A stretch of DNA of 64,000 nucleotides from Haploplasma axanthum (GTDB lineage Bacteria; Bacillota_I; Bacilli_A; Acholeplasmatales; Acholeplasmataceae): the NCBI RefSeq assembly GCF_900660745.1, contig NZ_LR215048.1:1302001-1366000 (forward strand), given 5' to 3'. Shown piece after piece: positions 26,421 through 36,378 of this stretch. The notes below the pieces were generated by a model. That model did no database searches. It was not told where the DNA came from and was given only the letters and a program-made list of their open reading frames with translations. Positions within the stretch are counted from its first letter, which is position 1. Every line of letters begins with the position of its first letter. Position numbers and translations under genes: made by a program.

Positions 26421-27069
26421 AAATTGCGATATAAAATATGATTCACCCGTTGAATATTGCCTCCTTTGTCATAATGAACTTCATGAAGATGGAACACCTA
26501 CTGAATATCATTTTCAACCTTATAAAAAGAGTAAATCATCAATTAGTCTTTTATTTAGAATTTTTATTTTAATTAATTTAGCATCTATTATCATTACTTC
26601 TTTTGTAAACTACTCTTTATCAAGAAAACTTGATTGGAGCCTAATCGTTAGTGTTTCAAATATTTATTTAATTATATTATTATGGATAATCCTTTATAGT
26701 CCTAAATTCGTTATTAAACTATTAGGATTTATAGTCTTAACGACTATTGAAATACTAGCTATTGGATTCTTGATTAAAGATCATCATTGGGCAATTGATA
26801 TTGTTCTTCCATTTTCACTTATTAGTTCAACTTTATTATTAACAATTGTTTTACTGTCAAAGAAAAACAAATGGCAAGATTACATATCTTTCTTGTTAAC
26901 TTCAATTGGATTTAATCTATTAGTTATCCTTTTAAATATTTTTAAAATTACTCAAATTAAATGGGCAATAACAGCATCTTTCTTCTATGGTTTACTAACA
27001 CTTATTGGTTTAATAATTTTTTCACCTAAAGAAGTTAAAGAAGAATTTATGAGAAGATTTCATATTTAA
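26407..27069 (+). CDS. DUF6320-like membrane protein with zinc ribbon
   Basis: A 220-residue protein with an N-terminal zinc ribbon CKNCDIKYDSPVEYCLLC (two CxxC pairs) and about six membrane helices (from about residue 45 on). This matches, as I recall, the DUF6320-type proteins that sit beside condensation-fold acyltransferases in Bacillota. AGGAGG lies six bases before the ATG at 26407, within the end of the upstream gene. A membrane partner or anchor for the acyltransferase is inference. Confidence 0.72.
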   Translation: MKSCKNCDIKYDSPVEYCLLCHNELHEDGTPTEYHFQPYKKSKSSISLLFRIFILINLASIIITSFVNYSLSRKLDWSLIVSVSNIYLIILLWIILYSPKFVIKLLGFIVLTTIEILAIGFLIKDHHWAIDIVLPFSLISSTLLLTIVLLSKKNKWQDYISFLLTSIGFNLLVILLNIFKITQIKWAITASFFYGLLTLIGLIIFSPKEVKEEFMRRFHI

Positions 27070-27105
27070 CCAAATAGTTAAAACTTATTGGCATGATTTT
27101 ATTAG

Positions 27106-27140
27106 AGAGACTTTCTATTTATATAGTTAGTCTCTTTTTT
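27106..27140 (+). terminator. Terminator of the acyltransferase operon
   Basis: AGAGACT...AGTCTCT stem followed by TTTTT. Confidence 0.75.
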
Positions 27141-27267
27141 CGAATATTTCCATAAACATTCAATACTTTTTTACTACTCAAAGTTTCAAGTTATTAATAA
27201 TTTTTTTAGAGAAGTATCAAATTAATGTTTTATAACATTATAATAAGTTTTCATAAAATGAAGAGTA

Positions 27268-27293
27268 TATAAAAAAATGCCCAATAGGCATTT
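27268..27293 (-). terminator. recD2 terminator
   Basis: Minus strand AAATGCC-TATTG-GGCATTT followed by TTTTATAT. Confidence 0.8.
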
Positions 27294-27294
27294 T

Positions 27295-29457
27295 CTAACT
27301 TTGTAGTCTTAACTTAAGTGTTGTTTTTCTTTTCTCTGATAAATGATTTGCTGCATATACTAATAAATTTATATCTCCTATTATTATTAAATAGTTCTTT
27401 GCTCTTGTAATTGCAGTATATAGCAATTCTTTTTTTAACATATGTGTATATTGTTTGATGAGTGGTAGTATAACTATTTTATATTCACTGCCTTGAGATT
27501 TATGAATGCTCATTGCATAAGCTAAATTCAATGAGTCTAAATCATTTTTTTCATAAAAGACTTCATTTCCATCAAAATCAACTACTAAGTAATCTTTGTT
27601 ATCAACAGTCTTACTAATTCTTTTAATATAACCAATATCACCATTCATAACAAAATTTTTTGGATCATTAACTAGTTGAATTACTTTATCTTTTTCAAAA
27701 TATTTTTTATCACCATATTCAATATATGGTTTATTTAGATCATTAAAATTCTCTTGTAACAAAAGGTTTATTGCATCAATACCAATATCACCTTTATATG
27801 TTGGTATTAAGATTTGAATATCATTAATCATATCATAACCTTGATCTAATGCACCTTTAATTTGTTCTAAAATAATCTTTTTGATATTATTAGGAAACTC
27901 ATTTCTAACGAATAAATCATTACCACTTTCAAGTCTTTGCATATCAAGTTTTTGCATATTGACGGCATTTGCTAATTTAATAATATTTGAATTTTTAGCT
28001 TGTCTATGAATCTCAGTCAGTTTTACAACAGGTATAATCTTTGATTCAATAATATCTTTTAAAACTGTACCTGGTGATACAGATGGTAATTGATCCACAT
28101 CTCCAACAATAATTACTTGAGCATCTGAATCGATGGCTTCAAGTAATTTTCTAGCTAAAAATATATCAATCATTGAAGATTCATCAATAATTATTAATTT
28201 TTGAGGCATTTTTTTATCTGCATCATATGTAAAAACACCATCATATCCATAGCCTAATTGCCTGTGAATTGTTTTAGCTGGAAGACCTAAAACTTCTTCC
28301 ATTCTTTTAGCTGCTCTACCAGTAGGAGCCATTAATCCAATTTTTTCATCAATTTCTGGATTAGATAAGTTTATTTTAAAATAAGAAGCATATATTTCAA
28401 TTATTCCATCGATAATTGTTGTTTTACCTGTACCAGGTCCACCAGTAATTACTGAAACCTTACTTGTTAATGAGCTTAAAATTGCTGATTTTTGAAGTTC
28501 TGTATATTCAATATTTTTTTGAATTTGAACCATCTCTAATAATGATGATAAATAATCATAATCAGTTAGTTCAGAAGGTTCATTTTTTAATCTTTTAAGT
28601 TCAGTAGCAACACTATTTTCTGCAAAATATGAATTATATAAATAATATCTATCTTCTTCTAGAATTATTTCATTTTCTAAAACTAAACTATCTAGGACTG
28701 GTTTAACATCTATTTCAAAACCTAAAATAGACTCAGTATATTTTTTCAAATCAATTGCACTTAAATATGTATCACCATTTTGGAAAGAGTATGTTTTCAT
28801 AGAAAAAAGAACTGCAGCTTCAATGCGTCTTGGATCATTATTTTCAATTCCCATTTTTTGAGCTAATTCATCTGCTTTTATAAATCCAATTCCTTCAATA
28901 TCGTTGATTAATTGATATGGATTTTCTTCTAATTTATCTAATGTTAATAATCCATAAAAATTAAGAATTTTCATTGCTGTTTTACCAGCAATATTATATC
29001 CGTATAAGTTAACCAAAATATGTTCATTTGTTTGATTATCAAGTAATTGTTGATAAAGTTTTTCAATTTTTGAATCTGAAAAATTAAATTGTTTTAAAAT
29101 ATCTTTATTTGAAAGAATTATTTTTATCGCGTCAACACCAAGTTCTTCAACTATTTTTTGAGCAGTTACTGGACCTATTCCAGTAAAATATGAGCTTGAT
29201 AAATAACTAACTACTCCTTCAACACTTTGAGTATTACTTTTTGTATATGTTTCAACTTGAAATTGTTTTCCGTATTTATCATGACTTATCCATTTTCCTA
29301 AAAACTCATAAAAAATATCCTCACTAAGGATAGGAATATAGCCAACAATAGTTAAATCCTCATTATTCTCATTTATTACTCTAACAATTGAATAAGAGTT
29401 ATCATTATTGTGATATACGTATCGATTAATTTTCGCTGTTATTCTCTCTAAACTCAA
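27295..29457 (-). CDS. recD2: SF1B helicase RecD2
   Basis: A 720-residue 5'-3' DNA helicase of the RecD2 (YrrC) type. N-terminal OB-like domain, a HhH region (GIGPVTAQKIVEELG near residue 95), motif I GGPGTGKTT near 340, motif II IIDESSMIDI, motif III VGDVDQLPSVSPG, and the C-terminal UvrD-like AMSIHKSQGSEY and LLYTAITRAKN. RecD2 acts outside RecBCD in Bacillota, helping fork progression and repair. The start is the TTG at 29457 (MSLERITAKINRY) behind AGAGGAAG; there is no early ATG. TGATATAAT upstream is an extended -10. Confidence 0.92.
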   Translation of the reverse strand: MSLERITAKINRYVYHNNDNSYSIVRVINENNEDLTIVGYIPILSEDIFYEFLGKWISHDKYGKQFQVETYTKSNTQSVEGVVSYLSSSYFTGIGPVTAQKIVEELGVDAIKIILSNKDILKQFNFSDSKIEKLYQQLLDNQTNEHILVNLYGYNIAGKTAMKILNFYGLLTLDKLEENPYQLINDIEGIGFIKADELAQKMGIENNDPRRIEAAVLFSMKTYSFQNGDTYLSAIDLKKYTESILGFEIDVKPVLDSLVLENEIILEEDRYYLYNSYFAENSVATELKRLKNEPSELTDYDYLSSLLEMVQIQKNIEYTELQKSAILSSLTSKVSVITGGPGTGKTTIIDGIIEIYASYFKINLSNPEIDEKIGLMAPTGRAAKRMEEVLGLPAKTIHRQLGYGYDGVFTYDADKKMPQKLIIIDESSMIDIFLARKLLEAIDSDAQVIIVGDVDQLPSVSPGTVLKDIIESKIIPVVKLTEIHRQAKNSNIIKLANAVNMQKLDMQRLESGNDLFVRNEFPNNIKKIILEQIKGALDQGYDMINDIQILIPTYKGDIGIDAINLLLQENFNDLNKPYIEYGDKKYFEKDKVIQLVNDPKNFVMNGDIGYIKRISKTVDNKDYLVVDFDGNEVFYEKNDLDSLNLAYAMSIHKSQGSEYKIVILPLIKQYTHMLKKELLYTAITRAKNYLIIIGDINLLVYAANHLSEKRKTTLKLRLQS

Positions 29458-29561
29458 GCTTACACTTCCTCTTTAAATCCTATATTTTATTATATCATAT
29501 TAATAGTTTCTTATTGATTTTATTAGTAAGTTAATAATATATTTTTCAGTTTTTAAAATTT

Positions 29562-29600
29562 TAGTAAACTTTTACTAGATTGATGGTATAATTATATTAT
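29562..29600 (+). promoter_or_regulatory. LacI/GalR-type operator and promoter of the gal operon
   Basis: TAGTAAA-CT-TTTACTA (29562-29577), a perfect 7-bp dyad with the 2-bp centre typical of LacI/GalR sites, lies just upstream of TATAAT (29587-29592) and TATTAT (29595-29600). Repression by the encoded regulator is inferred. Confidence 0.75.
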
Positions 29601-29632
29601 ATTAAGAATATTCTTTATTTTAGGAGGTAAAA

Positions 29633-30616
29633 ATGTCAAATGTAACACTAAAAAACATCGCTGATAAAGCAAAAGTGTCTGTATCAACTGTTTCAAGAAT
29701 TTTAAATAATGACTCAACTTTGAATGTTAGTGAACAAACACGTAGTACAGTTTTGGAAATTGCGGAAACATTATCTTATAAAGGTCCAAAAACAAGAAAA
29801 AATCAAACCGAATATACGATTGCTTTAATACACTGGTATACAAGAAGTGAGGAACTTGAAGATAATTATTACTTAGCAATTAGGCTTGGAATTGAAAATG
29901 CTTGTCATGAAAAAAATATAAAAATGACTAAGATTTTTTATGATGACCTAAATACTCTAATTACTCCTGCTGATGGGGCGATTGCTGTCGGTAAGTTCGA
30001 TCAAAAAGAAATTGATCTTTTCAATAAATACTATAAGAACATTGTTTTTGTTGATTCATCACCAAATGAACAACTCTATGATAGTGTTGTTATTGACTTT
30101 GAAAGTGCCTACTTAGAAGCAATTCATTACTTAGAATCATTAGGTTTTAGTGATATTGGTTATATCGGTGGTAGAGAATATACTCATACCCAAAAACAAC
30201 TAATTGGTGAACGCCGTGAAATCTTCTTTAGAAACTATTTTAAAGATCAAACAAAAATTCATGTTGGAAAATTTTCAATTGATAGTGGCTATCAATTAAT
30301 GAAGGAAGCAATTGCTACTAATGATCTAGCTGAGGCATACTTAATTGCTAGTGATGCAATGGCAATTGGTGCATTACGTGCTTTATATGAAGCAGGAATT
30401 AAAGTTCCTGATGATGTATCAATCTTAGGTTTTAATGATATACCTCAAAGTGCCTATACAATACCACCTCTTTCAACTATTAAAGTGTATAAAGAACATA
30501 TGGGTGAAAAAGCCGTAGATTTATTATTAGAAGCAATTGATGGTAGGGATATAAAACAAAAAGTTCTTATTTCTACCAAACTTATCGTTAGAGAAAGTAC
30601 AAAAAAGGTGATTTAA
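29633..30616 (+). CDS. LacI/GalR family repressor of the gal operon
   Basis: A 327-residue regulator. N-terminal helix-turn-helix LKNIADKAKVSVSTVSRILN, hinge near residue 50, then a periplasmic-binding-protein-like effector domain (IGYIGGREYTHTQ, LIASDAMAIGALRAL, VSILGFNDIPQSAYTIPPLST). TTAGGAGG precedes the ATG. It directly abuts galT, so it probably controls its own operon from the 29562 operator and responds to galactose or a galactoside. Confidence 0.92.
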   Translation: MSNVTLKNIADKAKVSVSTVSRILNNDSTLNVSEQTRSTVLEIAETLSYKGPKTRKNQTEYTIALIHWYTRSEELEDNYYLAIRLGIENACHEKNIKMTKIFYDDLNTLITPADGAIAVGKFDQKEIDLFNKYYKNIVFVDSSPNEQLYDSVVIDFESAYLEAIHYLESLGFSDIGYIGGREYTHTQKQLIGERREIFFRNYFKDQTKIHVGKFSIDSGYQLMKEAIATNDLAEAYLIASDAMAIGALRALYEAGIKVPDDVSILGFNDIPQSAYTIPPLSTIKVYKEHMGEKAVDLLLEAIDGRDIKQKVLISTKLIVRESTKKVI

Positions 30617-32095
30617 ATGAAACAACATATTGAAAACTTAATTAATTTTGAAATTGAAAACAATGTAATAACTAAACGTGATTATTTATATGTTAGAAAT
30701 CAACTCTATAATCTTTTAGGCATTATACCTAATGATGATTATCTAGTTCCAAATCCAATTAACACTCCTGCTGATGCTCTTAATCCTATTCTTGATAACC
30801 TAATAAAGAATAAACAAATTGAAGATTCTATAATAGAAAGAGATTTATTTGATTCAAAAATTATGAATGTTTTTGTTAATTTACCATCTGTGATTCAAGA
30901 TAAATTTGATTTATTAGCTAATAATAATAAAAAAACAGCTACTTCTTGGTTCTATAACCACTCAAAAGCTGTGAATTATATTAGAACTGATCGTATTGAA
31001 AAAAATATTGCTTTTGAAGAAAAAACTAAATATGGAAATCTTCAAATAACAATTAACCTTTCTAAGCCTGAAAAAGATCCAAAAAGTATTGCTCTCGCTG
31101 CTAAAAACCAATCATCTTCATACCCAAAATGCGTATTATGTAAAGAAAATGAAGGTTTTGCCGGTAATTATCAAAGAGATTCAAGAAATCAACATCGTTT
31201 AATCAACTTTAAACTTTTTGATAATGATTGGTTCTTTCAATTTTCTCCTTATATTTACTACAATGAACATGCGATTGTTTTTTCTAAAGAACATGTAAGT
31301 ATGTCTATTCAAAATCAAACATTTAAAAATCTACTTGAATTAACCGACATTTTTGATGGTTACTTCTTTGGCTCTAATGCTGATTTACCAATTGTTGGTG
31401 GTTCAATTCTATCCCATGAGCACTATCAAGGTGGAAATCATATTTTTCCAATTCAACTTGCTAATGTTCTTCATGAAGAACATCTTAATAACATTAAAAT
31501 TCAATTATTAGAATGGCCATTATCAACAGTTAGACTTGTTTCTAGTGACAAATCTCTGATTAGTAAATATGCAAATAAATTTTTATCTTATTGGAAAAAA
31601 TATAACAATGAAGAATTAAATATTCGTGCATTTACAGATGAGACGCCACATCATACAATAACACCTATTGCTAGAAAAAATGATAATCTTTATGAACTTG
31701 ATTTAATTCTAAGAGATAATCAAACAAGTATTGAACATCCTTCTGGAATATTCCATCCTCATGAAGATAAATGGAATATCAAAAAAGAGAATATTGGTCT
31801 TATTGAAGCAATCGGTTTAGCTATTCTTCCAGGAAGATTAAAAACTGAACTCCAAAGTGTTAAAGATTATGTTCTTAATAATAAAGAACTTGATAATGAT
31901 GCAATCAAACATAAAACATGGGCTGATAAATGGAAACATAAAGCTACTTCTTCTAACATTGATAAATTAATCAATATTGAACTTGCAAAAACTTTTGAAG
32001 AAATTCTTGAAGATTGTGGTGTTTTCAAACAAAATAGTATTGGTATTAAAAATTTTAAAAAATTTATTAATGAGGTTATTGAATATGAAAAATAG
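30617..32095 (+). CDS. galT: UTP/UDP-glucose-hexose-1-phosphate uridylyltransferase, class II
   Basis: A 492-residue GalT of the Bacillota type, longer than and unlike the 350-residue E. coli form. Recognisable stretches: SYPKCVLCKENEGFAGNYQRD, FSPYIYYNEHAIVF and ETPHHTITPIARK with the histidines expected at the nucleotide-transfer site. It converts galactose-1-phosphate and UDP-glucose to UDP-galactose and glucose-1-phosphate in the Leloir pathway. Directly follows the repressor stop; overlaps galK by 11 bases. Confidence 0.93.
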   Translation: MKQHIENLINFEIENNVITKRDYLYVRNQLYNLLGIIPNDDYLVPNPINTPADALNPILDNLIKNKQIEDSIIERDLFDSKIMNVFVNLPSVIQDKFDLLANNNKKTATSWFYNHSKAVNYIRTDRIEKNIAFEEKTKYGNLQITINLSKPEKDPKSIALAAKNQSSSYPKCVLCKENEGFAGNYQRDSRNQHRLINFKLFDNDWFFQFSPYIYYNEHAIVFSKEHVSMSIQNQTFKNLLELTDIFDGYFFGSNADLPIVGGSILSHEHYQGGNHIFPIQLANVLHEEHLNNIKIQLLEWPLSTVRLVSSDKSLISKYANKFLSYWKKYNNEELNIRAFTDETPHHTITPIARKNDNLYELDLILRDNQTSIEHPSGIFHPHEDKWNIKKENIGLIEAIGLAILPGRLKTELQSVKDYVLNNKELDNDAIKHKTWADKWKHKATSSNIDKLINIELAKTFEEILEDCGVFKQNSIGIKNFKKFINEVIEYEK

Positions 32096-33236
32096 TTTAA
32101 AAGAAAATTTTACAAAAATATTTGGAATAAAACCTGAGAAAGTCTACTTTTCTCCAGGAAGAGTAAACCTAATAGGTGAACATATTGATTATAATGGTGG
32201 TTTTGTTATGCCTTGTGCTCTTTCATATGGAACATATGGAGTAATCTCACTTAGAAGCGATAATTTAGTAAGAGTTTATTCTGAAGGATTTACAGATGAA
32301 ATATATGAGTTTGAAATTAACGATATAACTAAAGATTCAAAGAATAGTTGGGCTGATTATGTAAAAGGTGTTTTTTCAGTAATGAAAAATAGAAAATATA
32401 AAATAGATCATGGATTTAATCTATACTTATATAATACAATGCCAACAAATGCTGGACTTTCTTCAAGTGCTTCACTTGAATCGCTAATTGTTTATATCTT
32501 AAATGATATTTTTGATTTAAATATTGATATTACAAACATGGCTTTAATCGGTAAAGAGTCTGAAAACAACTTTGTTGGTGTTAATTCAGGTATTATGGAT
32601 CAATTTGCAATTGTTGCTGGAAAAAAAGAACATGCAATTCTTCTTAACACCCAAACACTTGACTATAAATATATTCCGCTAATTCTTAATGATTATAGTT
32701 TACTTGTTATTAATACTAATAAAAAGCGTGGACTTGCAGATTCTAAATACAACGAACGTTTTAATGAATGTCAAGAATCTCTTGAAATTCTTAAAAAGCA
32801 CTATGATGTAAAAGACTTATGCAGTATTAGTGTTAACGAACTTCCTAAAATTAAAAAACTTTTATCACCAATTTTATATAAGCGTGTTAAACATGTAATC
32901 ACTGAACAAGATCGAACAATTAAATCAGCACAAGCATTAAAAGACAACAAAATTATAGAATTTGCAGAATACTTAAATGAATCTCACAAATCACTTCAAT
33001 ATGATTATGAAGTTACTGGTATTGAACTTGATACTTTGGTTAATGAAACAATTAAAGCCGGTGCCATAGGAGCGAGAATGACTGGTGCAGGATTTGGTGG
33101 TTGTATTGTTGCAATTATTAAATCAAAAGATATTGATAATCTTATTCCGAAAGTAAAAACAAACTATACTAATCTAATAGGTTATGAACCATCATTCTAT
33201 GTTGTTACACCAAGTGATGGTCCAATTGAATTATAA
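32085..33236 (+). CDS. galK: Galactokinase
   Basis: A 383-residue GHMP kinase. Signature GRVNLIGEHIDYNGGF near residue 23, the ATP-binding LSSSASLES near 125, the catalytic-region MDQFAIVAGKKEHA and motif 3 GARMTGAGFGGCIVA near 337. Phosphorylates galactose at C1 for GalT. The start is the ATG at 32085 inside the galT tail (translational coupling). Confidence 0.95.
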   Translation: MKNSLKENFTKIFGIKPEKVYFSPGRVNLIGEHIDYNGGFVMPCALSYGTYGVISLRSDNLVRVYSEGFTDEIYEFEINDITKDSKNSWADYVKGVFSVMKNRKYKIDHGFNLYLYNTMPTNAGLSSSASLESLIVYILNDIFDLNIDITNMALIGKESENNFVGVNSGIMDQFAIVAGKKEHAILLNTQTLDYKYIPLILNDYSLLVINTNKKRGLADSKYNERFNECQESLEILKKHYDVKDLCSISVNELPKIKKLLSPILYKRVKHVITEQDRTIKSAQALKDNKIIEFAEYLNESHKSLQYDYEVTGIELDTLVNETIKAGAIGARMTGAGFGGCIVAIIKSKDIDNLIPKVKTNYTNLIGYEPSFYVVTPSDGPIEL

Positions 33237-34989
33237 TCATGAACAATTATTAACACCCTATGGAAAGAATATTGATCCAAACAATCTTCTCTCTGATTAT
33301 CCAAGACCTCAACTTAAAAGAAATAGTTATTTAAATTTGAATGGATATTGGTTTTATGATATAACACAAGGTGAAAGACCATCAACATTCAATAAAACTA
33401 TTTTAGTACCATTTTCACCTGAAACTTATTTATCAACTGTTAATAAGATTTTAATGCCAAGCGAAACACTTTTCTATTACCGTGAAGTGTTTCTTCCAAA
33501 AGATTTTAAAAAAGATTCTTTAATCATTCATTTTGGAGCAATTGATCAAACATCTGAAATCTATATTAATGATGAATATGTATATAAACATATTGGTGGT
33601 TATACTCCTTTTTCAATTGATATTACGAAGTATATTAGTGGTAATAGTTTTACAATTTTAATTAAAGTTACTGATCTAACTGATACTTCATATCATTTAG
33701 TTGGTAAACAACGAATTAAAAGAGGAGGAATATTTTATACACCTCAATCTGGAATCTGGCAAACTGTTTGGCTTGAAAGTGTTCCAAAAGATTATATTAA
33801 AAGTCTAAAAATGAAAACTGATATAAATGGATATATTGATTTTTTTGTTGATAAAACTGGAAGTCTAGATATAGATGTGAAAGTTTACTTCAATTCCATG
33901 CTTGTTGGTAACATTATAACTAAGAATGATAATTTTACATTAAATTTATCACTTGTCAATCTTTGGTCACCTGAAAATCCTAATCTCTATGATATAGAAA
34001 TTTCATATGGTGATGATAGTATTACATCATACATTGGCTTAAGAAAAGTTGAAAGAAAAATGTTAAATGATAAAATGCTATTCTTCTTAAACAATGAACC
34101 TTATTTTGTTAATGGTCTTCTTGATCAAGCATACTATCCTGATGGTTTACTTACCCCTCCAAGCTATGAAATAATTAGAGATGATATTATAAAAATGAAG
34201 TCATTAGGTTTTAATATGTTAAGAATGCATATTAAGATTTCTCCATATAAATTTTATGAGTATTGTGATAAAATTGGAATGCTAGTTTTTCAAGACATGA
34301 TTAATAGCAATGCCACTAACATCAAACTCCATCATGGACTTAATTTAATTGGGATACATCTAAACGATAGAAATCATCGTTTGTTTGGTAGAAAAAATGA
34401 AATTGGTCGAAGATTATATGAAAAAGATTTAAAAGTAATGATTGATTATTTATATAATGTCACTTCACTTATTACTTGGGTTCCATTTAATGAAGGGTGG
34501 GGACAATTTGACTCTATACGAATTACCGAATTACTCAAAAATCTTGATGATACAAGACTAATTGATCATGCAAGTGGATGGGCTGATCAAAAAGTTGGTG
34601 ATTATTGTAGTAGACATATTTATTTTAAAAAGATTAATTTTAGTAAAAAGGACTCTAAAAAAAGAATCCTTGCTTTAACAGAATTTGGTGGATATAGTTA
34701 TCCAATTGAAAATCATCGTTTTAATCCAAATAAAATCTTTGGATATAAAATATTTAATACTAAAGATGAACTTCAAAAGGCTTATAAAAATCTTCTTATA
34801 AATGAAGTTAAACCACAAATTAAAAAAGGTCTTTCAGTACTTATCTATACTCAAGTAACTGATGTTGAGGATGAAGTGAATGGACTACTTACCTATGACC
34901 GCAAACTATTGAAAATGGATGAAGATTTTTTAACTTCAATCAATCAAGAACTTCAAACTGAATTTAATACTTATTTAGCTAAAAAGTGA
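33217..34989 (+). CDS. Glycoside hydrolase family 2 protein
   Basis: A GH2 enzyme of about 590 residues: sugar-binding jelly roll (about 20-185; NLNGYWFYDI, QSGIWQTVWLES), immunoglobulin-like domain, then a TIM barrel with acid/base glutamate in WVPFNEGWGQFD and nucleophile in LTEFGGYSYP. There is no signal peptide, so it is cytosolic and would act on an imported galactoside or glucuronide. Placement after galK suggests beta-galactosidase-like activity. The start is uncertain: ATG 33217 or TTG 33226, both overlapping galK and without a good ribosome site. Confidence 0.82.
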   Translation: MVQLNYNHEQLLTPYGKNIDPNNLLSDYPRPQLKRNSYLNLNGYWFYDITQGERPSTFNKTILVPFSPETYLSTVNKILMPSETLFYYREVFLPKDFKKDSLIIHFGAIDQTSEIYINDEYVYKHIGGYTPFSIDITKYISGNSFTILIKVTDLTDTSYHLVGKQRIKRGGIFYTPQSGIWQTVWLESVPKDYIKSLKMKTDINGYIDFFVDKTGSLDIDVKVYFNSMLVGNIITKNDNFTLNLSLVNLWSPENPNLYDIEISYGDDSITSYIGLRKVERKMLNDKMLFFLNNEPYFVNGLLDQAYYPDGLLTPPSYEIIRDDIIKMKSLGFNMLRMHIKISPYKFYEYCDKIGMLVFQDMINSNATNIKLHHGLNLIGIHLNDRNHRLFGRKNEIGRRLYEKDLKVMIDYLYNVTSLITWVPFNEGWGQFDSIRITELLKNLDDTRLIDHASGWADQKVGDYCSRHIYFKKINFSKKDSKKRILALTEFGGYSYPIENHRFNPNKIFGYKIFNTKDELQKAYKNLLINEVKPQIKKGLSVLIYTQVTDVEDEVNGLLTYDRKLLKMDEDFLTSINQELQTEFNTYLAKK

Positions 34990-35007
34990 GACTACTCACT
35001 TTTTTTA
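34981..35007. terminator. Bidirectional terminator between GH2 and SDR genes
   Basis: AAGTGAG-ACTA-CTCACTT with T7 on the plus side and T5 on the minus side. The stops of both convergent genes lie in or next to the stem. Confidence 0.85.
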
Positions 35008-35927
35008 TTGTCGATAAAATATTTTGTAGTTTCATATATAGCATCTTCAATACTTTCAAGCCTAAAACCAGGATATCTAGAAATAAACTTTGAATATGAC
35101 AATATATAATCATTTTCAAATTGATATCTCATTTCATACACTTCTTTTAAAATCGGGATAAATAAACTTAAAAATCTATGAATACTTTTAGGAATAATTC
35201 TTAAACGATATTTTTTATTCAAATTTTTAGTATATAAATTAAAGATTTCATAGATATTATTAGTTTGATATGATGGAAGATTCCACTCTTGATTATAAGT
35301 TTGATCATCTAAAGCTAATAAAACTGTTGCACGTGCTAAATCAATTGTATATCCATAACTATGTTTTTTGTTTGGATTACCTAGAAATAGTGGATTTTTA
35401 CCTTTAATCATATTTTCTAGAAACGCTGTATGAATAATACTTCCTTTTGCCATTGGTCCAAAAAAATCTGGAGCACGCACAATTAAAATATCAATTGAAC
35501 CCATATTACTTTTTAGTTTTTTGAAAAGTTCTAATCTTATTCTTCCTTTTCTACTATTAGGCTTTTTCAAACTATCTTCAAAAATAATTGAACTACTATT
35601 TCCATATAAATATATATTATCAAAGAAGATTATCTTAAACTTGTTTATTCTTGCTGCTAAAATAAGATTATCAATAATGATTGGCCAATTCTTAGCCCAT
35701 ACTTTTGTACTATATTCTAAACCAATTGTTAGGTAAACGTGTGTAGCATTTTTAGTAACTAATTCAATATCTTTTTGATTTGTTGCATCAGCTTTAAGAT
35801 AATCACTTTCCTTAATATCTGTTCTACCTACTCTTATTACTGTTTTATTTACTCGTCTTAATTCATTATAAATACTAGTTCCTATTGGTCCGTTGGCTCC
35901 AATAATTACATGTAATTCTTTTTTCAT
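34992..35927 (-). CDS. NAD(P)-dependent epimerase/dehydratase-like protein
   Basis: A 311-residue extended-SDR-like protein. The Rossmann loop is VIIGANGPIGTSIYNEL at the N-terminus, and DATNQKDIELVTKNATHVYLT resembles the adenine-binding region. At the usual catalytic position the sequence is NIYLYGNSSS, where the YxxxK lysine is missing, so classic SDR chemistry is doubtful. Substrate unknown. It follows the MerR gene by two bases behind GAGGTG and is probably its target. Confidence 0.75.
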   Translation of the reverse strand: MKKELHVIIGANGPIGTSIYNELRRVNKTVIRVGRTDIKESDYLKADATNQKDIELVTKNATHVYLTIGLEYSTKVWAKNWPIIIDNLILAARINKFKIIFFDNIYLYGNSSSIIFEDSLKKPNSRKGRIRLELFKKLKSNMGSIDILIVRAPDFFGPMAKGSIIHTAFLENMIKGKNPLFLGNPNKKHSYGYTIDLARATVLLALDDQTYNQEWNLPSYQTNNIYEIFNLYTKNLNKKYRLRIIPKSIHRFLSLFIPILKEVYEMRYQFENDYILSYSKFISRYPGFRLESIEDAIYETTKYFIDNKKSE

Positions 35928-35929
35928 TT

Positions 35930-36358
35930 TTACACCTCAATCTTTTCATATAAATCATTAACAATCATGTATAATTTTTCATCAAAAAAAGTTTTATTTT
36001 CCTTATATTCAATGTGATTATTTGCTAGTGGAACACTATTAATTAATTTTATAATCGTTTGATAATTATTTATATGATCAAGTAGCATTTTAATTTTACT
36101 TTTTATAATTATACCAATCTTTTCATTACATTCAGGTGAAGCTTCAAGTTCAAGACTCTCTAAAATTACTTTAATCTCTTTCAAATCAAACATCGCATAC
36201 TGCAAAACTTTGATTAGCTTTAATTTTAACAAATCTGATTCTTGAAATATCCGATATTTACTCTCTAAACGTGTTGGTTTTAATAATCCAATCTCTTCAT
36301 AATATCTAATAGTATAAGCTTTTATACCGCTTGCTTTTGATAATTCTTTTATTTTCAT
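35930..36358 (-). CDS. MerR family transcriptional regulator
   Basis: A 142-residue regulator: helix-turn-helix MKIKELSKASGIKAYTIRYY, EEIGLLKPTR and YRIFQESDLLKL, then a coiled-coil dimerisation helix and a short effector tail. Only one cysteine (PECNE), so a cysteine-cluster metal sensor is unlikely. The ATG at 36358 has GGAGGTTG before it. It controls the SDR gene through a textbook MerR promoter. Confidence 0.9.
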   Translation of the reverse strand: MKIKELSKASGIKAYTIRYYEEIGLLKPTRLESKYRIFQESDLLKLKLIKVLQYAMFDLKEIKVILESLELEASPECNEKIGIIIKSKIKMLLDHINNYQTIIKLINSVPLANNHIEYKENKTFFDEKLYMIVNDLYEKIEV

Positions 36359-36378
36359 AAATATCAACCTCCATATAG

